Assembly (NCBI GenBank): GCA_023434095.1
Contig: JAEYTJ010000229.1
Span: 1-11,583 of the forward strand
Direction of reading: 5' to 3'
Length of the DNA stretch: 11,583 nt
Origin: Pseudomonadota bacterium
Lineage (GTDB): Bacteria; Pseudomonadota; Alphaproteobacteria; Rhizobiales; Xanthobacteraceae
A program made the translations under genes and the position numbers. The notes below the pieces were generated by a model, which was given only the letters and a program-made list of their open reading frames with translations, did not search any database and was not told the DNA's origin. Positions 6,758 through 11,583 of the stretch are shown here, piece by piece; position 1 is the first letter of the stretch, and every line of letters begins with the position of its first letter.

Positions 6758-7348
6758 ATGTTCACCGGCATCGTCACTGACATTGGAACCCTGCGCGCCG
6801 TCGAGCCCCGCAACGAGGTGCGGCGGCTGACCGTCGCGACGCGCTACGACACGTCGGGCATCGACCTCGGCGCCTCGATCGCGTGCTCGGGGGTCTGCCT
6901 CACCGTCGTGGCGCTGCAAGCCGACGCCTTCGAGGTGGAGGCGGCGCCAGAAACGCTGGCGGTGACGACGGCGGGCGACTGGGCCGTCGGCGGACGGCTG
7001 AATCTCGAACGCGCCCTCAAGATCGGCGACGAGCTGGGCGGCCATATCGTTCAGGGCCATGTCGACGGCGTGGCGCAGGTGGTGGCGCGCGAGGATCTCG
7101 GCGAGACGACGCGCTTCACCTTCGAGGCGCCGGCCGCGCTGGCGCCGTTCATCGCCACCAAGGGTTCGGTGACGCTCGACGGAACCTCGCTCACCGTCAA
7201 CGCGGTGGACGGCCCCCGCTTCACCTGCCTGCTGATCCCGCACACGCTGGCGCACACGACCTGGGATGCGGTGAAAGCGGGAAGCCGTGTCAATATCGAA
7301 GTCGACATGATGGCCCGTTACGCCGCGCGTCTTGCGGAGTTCCGTTGA
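6758..7348 (+). CDS. ribE: Riboflavin synthase, alpha subunit
   Basis: This 196-aa enzyme (EC 2.5.1.9; called ribC in the E. coli naming) dismutates two 6,7-dimethyl-8-ribityllumazine molecules to riboflavin and a pyrimidine product that RibH reuses. It opens with the diagnostic M-F-T-G-I-V-T-D-I-G and consists of two lumazine-binding barrels. The first (about 1-90) has G-A-S-I-A-C-S-G-V-C-L-T-V-V (38-51). The second starts at L-G-G-H-I-V-Q-G-H-V-D-G (93-104) and has the matching K-G-S-V-T-L-D-G-T-S-L-T-V (135-147). The C-terminal N-I-E-V-D-M-M-A-R-Y-A-A-R-L helix for trimer formation is intact. The start lies 1 bp after the ribD stop, with GAGG inside the end of ribD, so the two are probably translated together. 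Confidence 0.97.
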   Translation: MFTGIVTDIGTLRAVEPRNEVRRLTVATRYDTSGIDLGASIACSGVCLTVVALQADAFEVEAAPETLAVTTAGDWAVGGRLNLERALKIGDELGGHIVQGHVDGVAQVVAREDLGETTRFTFEAPAALAPFIATKGSVTLDGTSLTVNAVDGPRFTCLLIPHTLAHTTWDAVKAGSRVNIEVDMMARYAARLAEFR

Positions 7349-7390
7349 CGCCTGTACGTCGTCGGCTCTGTCAGTTCATGAGGTAACACC

Positions 7391-7885
7391 ATGGCGAGCC
7401 CCCGCCCGCCGCGCGCATCCGATGCGGCCGACACCGTTCCGCTTTCCGGTGAACGCGTGCTCATCGTCGAAGCGCGCTTCTACGACGACATTGCCGACGA
7501 GCTTCTGGCCGGCGCCCTCGCCGCCGTCAGGGCGGCGGGCGCGCATGCGGACGTCGTCTCCATGCCCGGCGCGCTGGAAATCCCGGTTGCTGCGGCCATC
7601 GCGCTGGACTCTGCCGCCGCTTCAGGCAAGCCCTATGACGCCGTCGTGGCGCTGGGCTGCGTCGTGCGCGGCGAGACCTACCATTTCGAGATCGTCGCCG
7701 GCGAATCGTCGCGGGCGCTGATGGACCTTGCCGTGGCGCGCAAGGTACCGCTGGGCAACGGCATCCTCACCGTAGAGAACGACGAGCAGGCCTGGGTGCG
7801 CGCCCGCGTCTCCGAAGGCAACAAGGGCGGCGGCGCGGCCGAAGCGGCGCTAGCGCTGCTTCGCCTCAAGCGCCGGGTCGGGTGA
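7391..7885 (+). CDS. ribH: 6,7-dimethyl-8-ribityllumazine synthase
   Basis: This 164-aa enzyme (EC 2.5.1.78) condenses 5-amino-6-ribitylaminouracil with 3,4-dihydroxy-2-butanone 4-phosphate to give the lumazine substrate of RibE. Motifs in order are A-R-F-Y-D-D-I (28-34), M-P-G-A-L-E-I-P (58-65), [16 protein letters not shown] (87-102) with the catalytic histidine H98, E-S-S-R-A-L (105-110), and [12 protein letters not shown]. The length is usual apart from about 15 extra N-terminal residues. GAGGT directly before TAACACC-ATG supplies the ribosome-binding site. It follows ribE by 42 bp, and its stop overlaps the GTG start of nusB. Genes for the butanone-phosphate branch (ribB) and GTP cyclohydrolase II (ribA) are not in this window. 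Confidence 0.97.
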   Translation: MASPRPPRASDAADTVPLSGERVLIVEARFYDDIADELLAGALAAVRAAGAHADVVSMPGALEIPVAAAIALDSAAASGKPYDAVVALGCVVRGETYHFEIVAGESSRALMDLAVARKVPLGNGILTVENDEQAWVRARVSEGNKGGGAAEAALALLRLKRRVG

Positions 7886-8385
7886 GCGCGATGACGACGG
7901 ACGACAAGCCGAGCGCCAAACCCGCCGGCCACAAGCCCGTGCGCAAGAGCGCGGCCCGCCTCAATGCCGTGCAGGCGCTCTACCAGATGGACCTGGCAGC
8001 GACCCCGCTGTCGGACATTCTCGCCCAGTTCGAAAGCCACTGGATCGGGCAGGAGATCGAGGGCGACGAGATCGCCGTCGCCGACGTGAACCTGTTCCGC
8101 GACATCGTCAGCGGCGTGGTGCGCGAGCAGCGCAGTGTCGACACGCTGCTGGACGCCGCGCTGGTGCATGGCTGGCCGCTCAAGCGCATCGAGGCGGTGC
8201 TGCGCGCCACCCTGCGTGCGGGCACCTATGAACTTTCCCAACGCCCGGACGTTCCTGCCCGGGTGGTGATCGCCGAATATGTGAACGTCGCCGGCGCTTT
8301 CCTCGACCGCGAGGAGACCGGCATGGTGAACGCGGTGCTCGACGGCATTGCGCGGGAGAAGCGGCCGGCCGATTTCACCGGCTAA
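7882..8385 (+). CDS. nusB: Transcription antitermination factor NusB
   Basis: This all-helical RNA-binding protein of 167 aa joins NusE (S10) on boxA RNA for rRNA antitermination. The family signatures are [11 protein letters not shown] at residues 26-36, preceded by a lysine-rich N-terminal tail, then [12 protein letters not shown] in the middle and [13 protein letters not shown] near the C-terminus. Its placement directly after ribH is very widespread in Proteobacteria. Two starts are possible: the GTG at 7882, which overlaps the ribH stop as GTGA, or the ATG at 7891 three codons later, with GGTGAG 4 nt before it. The difference affects only disordered residues. I give the longer form because of the overlap, without strong preference. 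Confidence 0.95.
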   Translation: MSAMTTDDKPSAKPAGHKPVRKSAARLNAVQALYQMDLAATPLSDILAQFESHWIGQEIEGDEIAVADVNLFRDIVSGVVREQRSVDTLLDAALVHGWPLKRIEAVLRATLRAGTYELSQRPDVPARVVIAEYVNVAGAFLDREETGMVNAVLDGIAREKRPADFTG

Positions 8386-8396
8386 AGGGGGAGGCG

Positions 8397-9404
8397 ATGG
8401 CGGGATCCAGCGCGACGAAGCCGTCCGGCGAAGAGGCGCTGATCGCCCGGCTGTTCGCCCCCATCGCCACCCATCCCGGCGCGCTCGGGCTGAAGGACGA
8501 CGCCGCCCTGCTCGCCGTCCCGCCCGGGCATGAGCTGGTGCTCACCAAGGACGCGCTGGTGGCGGGCGTCCATTTCTTCGCCGACGACCCGCCCGAGGCG
8601 ATCGCCCGCAAGGCGATGCGGGTAAACATCTCCGATCTCGCCGCCAAGGGCGCCCGCCCGCTGGGCGTGATGTTGGCCTTCGCCATCCCCCCCGACATGG
8701 ACGCCGCCGCGCTCGGTGCCTTTGCCGAGGGCATCGCCGCCGATGCCGCGCTGTACGAGGCGCCGCTGCTCGGCGGAGACACCGTGCGCACGCCCGGCCC
8801 GTTCACCGTGTCGATCACCGCCATTGGCGCGGTGCCGGCCGGCACGATGGTCCGCCGGACGGGGGCGCGAGCGGGGCAGGCCATCGTCGTCAGCGGCACC
8901 ATCGGCGACGCGGCGCTCGGCCTCGCCCTGCGGCTGGCGCCGGATCGTCCGGGATTTGCGGCGCTGAGCGGCGAGGAGATCGGCTTCCTGCGCGAGCGCT
9001 ATCTGCTGCCGCGCCCGCGCCTGCCGCTCATCCGCGCCCTGCGCGAGCATGCCAGCGCCGCGATGGATGTCTCCGACGGGCTGGTCGGCGACCTCGCCAA
9101 GATGCTCGACGCCTCGGGGGTCGGCGGCGAGATCGAGGCGGCACGGGTGCCGCTCAGCCCCGCCGCCCGACGGGCGGTGGAAGCGGAGCCAGCGCTGCTG
9201 GAGGTAGCGCTGACCGGCGGCGACGATTACGAGGTTCTCGCCGTCGTGCCGCATGAGGCGCTCAGCCGCTACCAGACGGTGGCCACCACCGCCGGCATCG
9301 GCGTCGCGGTGATCGGTCACACGCGGGAAGGGCAGGGCCTCGACATACGCGACGCCGAAGGGGCGCCCCTGGCCTTCGCCCGAGGCAGTTTCAGCCATTT
9401 CTGA
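8397..9404 (+). CDS. thiL: Thiamine-monophosphate kinase
   Basis: This 335-aa ATP-dependent kinase (EC 2.7.4.16) converts thiamine monophosphate to thiamine diphosphate, the last step of the thiamine pathway. The PurM-like fold motifs are complete: L-K-D-D-A-A (D34, D35) for metal binding, T-K-D-A-L-V-A-G-V-H-F (50-60, with D52 and H59), V-N-I-S-D-L-A-A-K-G-A (76-86), L-G-G-D-T (G126-T129), M-D-V-S-D-G-L (223-229) and T-G-G-D-D-Y-E (G274, G275, D276, D277). The long purine run GGGGGAGG at 8387-8394 lies just after the nusB stop and just before the ATG, so the start is firm. A nusB-thiL pair is common in Proteobacteria. It is the last gene of the glyA operon, because the next gene has a different role and a 108-bp leader. 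Confidence 0.96.
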   Translation: MAGSSATKPSGEEALIARLFAPIATHPGALGLKDDAALLAVPPGHELVLTKDALVAGVHFFADDPPEAIARKAMRVNISDLAAKGARPLGVMLAFAIPPDMDAAALGAFAEGIAADAALYEAPLLGGDTVRTPGPFTVSITAIGAVPAGTMVRRTGARAGQAIVVSGTIGDAALGLALRLAPDRPGFAALSGEEIGFLRERYLLPRPRLPLIRALREHASAAMDVSDGLVGDLAKMLDASGVGGEIEAARVPLSPAARRAVEAEPALLEVALTGGDDYEVLAVVPHEALSRYQTVATTAGIGVAVIGHTREGQGLDIRDAEGAPLAFARGSFSHF

Positions 9405-9512
9405 CAAGCCCCGCCGAAGGTTGAGTGTTTCCCCGATTGCCTGCGGACCGGCATCGACCTAGCCTCGCAGCCAGACGCCGGACCATCCGGCGCTGGTTAC
9501 GGGAACAGCCAA
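9405..9512 (+). promoter_or_regulatory. Upstream region of the binding-protein gene, with possible promoter and hairpin
   Basis: TTGCCT (9437-9442) and TAGCCT (9460-9465) lie exactly 17 bp apart but match the -35 and -10 consensus at only four and three positions. A perfect 7-bp hairpin, CGCCGGA-CCA-TCCGGCG (9476-9492), sits between these boxes and the ATG at 9513. It could be a leader structure of this gene or the tail of the thiL transcript, and no T-run follows it. GGGAA at 9501-9505 is the likely ribosome-binding site. Confidence 0.3.
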
Positions 9513-10277
9513 ATGAAAATCGCCAGGATATTGCTCGCGGCCGCCGCGCTCGCCATCGGTGCGGGTGCCGCGCAGGCGGAGATGAAGAAGGTGCGCATCG
9601 GCACCGAAGGGGCCTACCCGCCCTTCAATTCGGTCGACTCGGCTGGCAAGCTCGTCGGCTTCGACATCGAGATCGGCGAGGCGCTGTGCGCCAAGATGAA
9701 GGTGGAATGCACCTTTGTCGCCCAGGACTGGGACGGCATCATCCCTGCGCTGCTCGCCAAGAAATACGACATCATCCTCGCCTCCATGTCGATCACCGAC
9801 GAGCGCAAGGAGAAGGTCGCCTTCACCATCCCCTACTACCTGACCCCCGGCAGCTTCATCGCGCCGAAGGATACCAAGATCACCGAGATCACCCCGGCGG
9901 CGCTGAAGGGCAAGACCATCGGTGCGCAGTCCTCCACCACCGGCGCGACCTTTCTCGAAGATAAGTACAAGGATTCCGCCATCAAGCTCTACCCGACGCA
10001 GGACGAGGCCAATGCCGACCTCGCCGCCGGTCGCCTCGACGCCGTGCTGGCCGACAAGTTCGTGCTCTACGAATGGCTGGAGAAGTCCACCGACGGCAAG
10101 TGCTGCGCGTTCGTCGGCCCGGACCTCAAGGACGTGAACCCGCAGGGCACCGGCATCGCCGTGCGCAAGGAGGACAACGAGCTGCGCGAGGCACTGAACA
10201 AGGCGATCGAGGAGATCAACGCCGACGGCACCTTCGCCAAGATCAACGCCAAGTACTTCCCGTTCCCCATCAACTGA
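9513..10277 (+). CDS. ABC transporter substrate-binding protein, lysine/arginine/ornithine-histidine (ArgT/HisJ) type
   Basis: This is a 254-aa periplasmic receptor for a polar or basic amino acid. Residues 1-22 form a Sec signal peptide (K2, R5, an Ala/Leu-rich core, and A-Q-A before E23), with no lipobox cysteine. The mature part parallels Salmonella LAO/HisJ closely. C59 and C66 keep the seven-residue spacing of the LAO disulfide. Y35 and W73 correspond to the aromatic stacking residues, S91 and S93 to the serine cluster, and R98 (S-I-T-D-E-R) to the arginine that binds the ligand carboxylate. The D in V-L-A-D-K is the likely contact for the ligand amino group. G-T-G-I-A-V-R-K-E-D-N-E-L-R-E-A-L-N-K-A near the C-terminus is also typical. 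No permease or ATPase gene is in the window. A DadA-like oxidoreductase follows after 85 bp. The exact ligand is not certain. Confidence 0.9.
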   Translation: MKIARILLAAAALAIGAGAAQAEMKKVRIGTEGAYPPFNSVDSAGKLVGFDIEIGEALCAKMKVECTFVAQDWDGIIPALLAKKYDIILASMSITDERKEKVAFTIPYYLTPGSFIAPKDTKITEITPAALKGKTIGAQSSTTGATFLEDKYKDSAIKLYPTQDEANADLAAGRLDAVLADKFVLYEWLEKSTDGKCCAFVGPDLKDVNPQGTGIAVRKEDNELREALNKAIEEINADGTFAKINAKYFPFPIN

Positions 10278-10284
10278 CCGACAG

Positions 10285-10310
10285 CCGGGCGGCGTTCGCG
10301 CGCCGCCCGG
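10285..10310 (+). terminator. Strong GC-rich hairpin after the binding-protein gene
   Basis: CCGGGCGGCG (10285-10294) and CGCCGCCCGG (10301-10310) form a perfect 10-bp stem with a TTCGCG loop, starting 7 bp past the stop codon. The tail is TCCTCTCCCTC, which is pyrimidine-rich but not a T-run. It may end most transcripts. It may also act as an mRNA-stabilising or attenuating element that keeps the binding protein more abundant than the downstream gene, a usual design in binding-protein operons. Confidence 0.7.
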
Positions 10311-10362
10311 TCCTCTCCCTCGCCGTGCTTCCCGAACGCCCCCTTCCTCCCGCAGGTTCATC

Positions 10363-11583
10363 ATGAAGACCGACACGATCGTGCTCGGCGCCGGCATCGT
10401 CGGCACCAGCGTCGCCCATCACCTTGCGCAGCGGGGGCGTTCCGTCGTGCTGGTCGACCGACGCGGGCCCGGTGAGGAGACCTCCTACGGCAATGCCGGT
10501 CTGGTGGAGCGGGCCTCGATCTATCCGGTCTCCTTCCCGCGCAAGATTTCCGCCCTCGTCGAGGTCGCGCTGGGGCGCAACCCGGGGGCCAATTACCATT
10601 GGAACGCGCTCCCAAGGCTGGCGCCGTGGATGTTCGCCTACTGGCGCGCCTCCGCGCCCGCGCGCCTGCTCGACTATGCCCGGCAGATGGAGAAGCTGCT
10701 CGCCTTCACCGTGGACGAGCATGACCGCCTCGCCCGGGCCGCCGGCGCCACCCATTTCTTCCGCGACGGCGGCTGGCTGAAGCTCTACCGCACGGCGGCC
10801 GGCCTCGATGTCGAGCGCAGCGAGTTTCCGCTCGCCCGGTCCTACGGGCTGAGCGCGCGCGAGATCAGCGTCGACGAGGCACTGGCGATGGAGCCCTCGC
10901 TGCGTCCGGTGTTCACCGGTGCGGTCATCTGGTCGGACCCGCATTCGGTGTCGAGCCCCGGCGGCGTCACCCAGGCCTATGCGGCGCACTTCGCCGAACT
11001 CGGCGGCGTGGTGCGCCGGGGGGACGCGCGCACCCTTGCCCGTCTCGGCTCGGGCTGGATGGTCACCACTGAGGAAGGGGCCGTCGAGGCCCCGGAAGTG
11101 GTGGTGGCGCTCGGGCCGTGGGCGATGGACCTGCTGCGCCCCTTCGGCGTCCGGCTGCCGCTGGAGGTCAAGCGCGGCTACCACATGCACTACCACGCCG
11201 AGGGAAATGCCAGCCTCTCGCGTCCCGTGCTGGACGAGGAGGGCGGCTACGTCATAACCCCCATGGTCGGCGGCATCCGCCTGACCACTGGCGTCGAATT
11301 CGCCCGTCGCGACGCGCCGAAATCGCCGGTTCAGCTTGAGAAGACCGAGGTTCTGGCGCGGGGATTGTTTCCGCTCGGCGCGCGGGCCGAACCCGAACCT
11401 TGGATGGGCAGCCGCCCGGCCTTTCCGGACATGCTGCCCGTCATCGGGCCGGCGCCGGGGCAGAACGGCATGTGGCTCGCCATCGGCCACCAGCATCTCG
11501 GCTTCACGCTGGGACCGATCACCGGCCGCCTTCTGGCGGAAATGATGAACGGCGACGTGCCCTGCACCGACCCCGCGCCATTC
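10363..11583 (+). CDS. FAD-dependent oxidoreductase, D-amino-acid dehydrogenase (DadA)-like; 3' end outside window
   Basis: This frame stays open for 407 codons to the right edge. Because the family is about 410-430 aa long, only the last few residues are probably missing. The N-terminal Rossmann motif is I-V-L-G-A-G-I-V-G (6-14), with D32 at the end of the second strand for FAD ribose. E-T-S-Y-G-N-A-G (39-46) matches the DadA segment E-T-S-A-A-N-A-G. The C-terminal FAD-contacting segment is G-H-Q-H-L-G-F-T-L-G-P (from G375). Such enzymes oxidise D-amino acids, or relatives such as hydroxyproline or N-methyl amino acids, to keto acids. The substrate cannot be read from the sequence. AGG at 10354-10356 precedes the ATG at 10363 by 6 nt. 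The amino-acid binding protein gene lies 85 bp upstream, with a strong hairpin between, which suggests linked uptake and oxidation. No signal peptide or transmembrane segment was seen. Confidence 0.88.
   Translation, partial: MKTDTIVLGAGIVGTSVAHHLAQRGRSVVLVDRRGPGEETSYGNAGLVERASIYPVSFPRKISALVEVALGRNPGANYHWNALPRLAPWMFAYWRASAPARLLDYARQMEKLLAFTVDEHDRLARAAGATHFFRDGGWLKLYRTAAGLDVERSEFPLARSYGLSAREISVDEALAMEPSLRPVFTGAVIWSDPHSVSSPGGVTQAYAAHFAELGGVVRRGDARTLARLGSGWMVTTEEGAVEAPEVVVALGPWAMDLLRPFGVRLPLEVKRGYHMHYHAEGNASLSRPVLDEEGGYVITPMVGGIRLTTGVEFARRDAPKSPVQLEKTEVLARGLFPLGARAEPEPWMGSRPAFPDMLPVIGPAPGQNGMWLAIGHQHLGFTLGPITGRLLAEMMNGDVPCTDPAPF

Noticed and set aside
7349..7390. Possible FMN riboswitch before ribH, or elsewhere in the rib cluster
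   Set aside because: The gaps in the rib cluster are at most 42 nt, too short for the RFN element, and none of its conserved core was seen before ribD or in the glyA leader.
8382..9407. 341-codon minus-strand open frame exactly opposite thiL
   Set aside because: It mirrors thiL from end to end. thiL has all kinase motifs and a strong ribosome-binding site, while the mirror has neither.
10270..11496. 408-codon minus-strand open frame over the oxidoreductase gene
   Set aside because: It is a shadow of the DadA-like gene, with no motif or ribosome-binding site of its own and arginine/alanine-rich low-complexity content.
1..11583. Mobile element, phage, CRISPR array, toxin-antitoxin or defence genes
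   Set aside because: No transposase, integrase, direct-repeat array, tRNA-associated attachment site or composition shift was seen. All sizeable genes fall into known housekeeping or metabolic families.

Overview
The window is a stretch of GC-rich chromosome from an alphaproteobacterium, most likely of the order Hyphomicrobiales (Rhizobiales) and plausibly near Xanthobacter, Ancylobacter or Starkeya. The order is inferred from the gene order (a DUF6163 membrane protein beside an LdtR-type MarR regulator, then glyA-nrdR-ribD-ribE-ribH-nusB-thiL) and from strong G/C bias at third codon positions. The genus is a guess. No mobile element, CRISPR array, tRNA or rRNA is visible.

Layout: 1-311 holds no convincing complete gene. 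It has AT-richer promoter-like sequence and nested palindromes, and at its left edge perhaps the first codons of a minus-strand gene. 312-1373 encodes a 3-hydroxyisobutyryl-CoA hydrolase-like crotonase (valine breakdown). 1399-1830 is a four-helix DUF6163 membrane protein, followed by the LdtR-like regulator (1965-2486), with an imperfect palindrome in the gap between them. Convergent to these, on the minus strand, is an acetylpolyamine amidohydrolase of the histone deacetylase superfamily (2503-3534). Its stop codon lies inside a hairpin that probably serves both converging transcripts.

A 242-bp divergent gap leads into the main operon on the plus strand: serine hydroxymethyltransferase (glyA), the ribonucleotide reductase repressor NrdR, three riboflavin enzymes (RibD, RibE, RibH), the antitermination factor NusB and thiamine-phosphate kinase (ThiL). 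Gaps run from a 4-nt overlap to 42 nt, so one transcript is likely. It joins one-carbon and folate supply, control of dNTP synthesis, and flavin and thiamine cofactor synthesis. This is a conserved alphaproteobacterial arrangement.

After a 108-bp gap comes a periplasmic binding protein of the lysine/arginine/ornithine-histidine type (9513-10277), a strong GC-rich hairpin, and a DadA-like FAD oxidoreductase that runs off the right edge (10363 onward). These two probably form an amino-acid uptake and oxidation unit whose permease and ATPase genes lie outside the window or elsewhere.

Overall this is ordinary core genome. I see no undescribed system. The points worth a second look are small-scale: the bridging mini-ORF between nrdR and ribD, the stop-codon hairpin, the candidate LdtR operator, and the binding protein/oxidoreductase pair.
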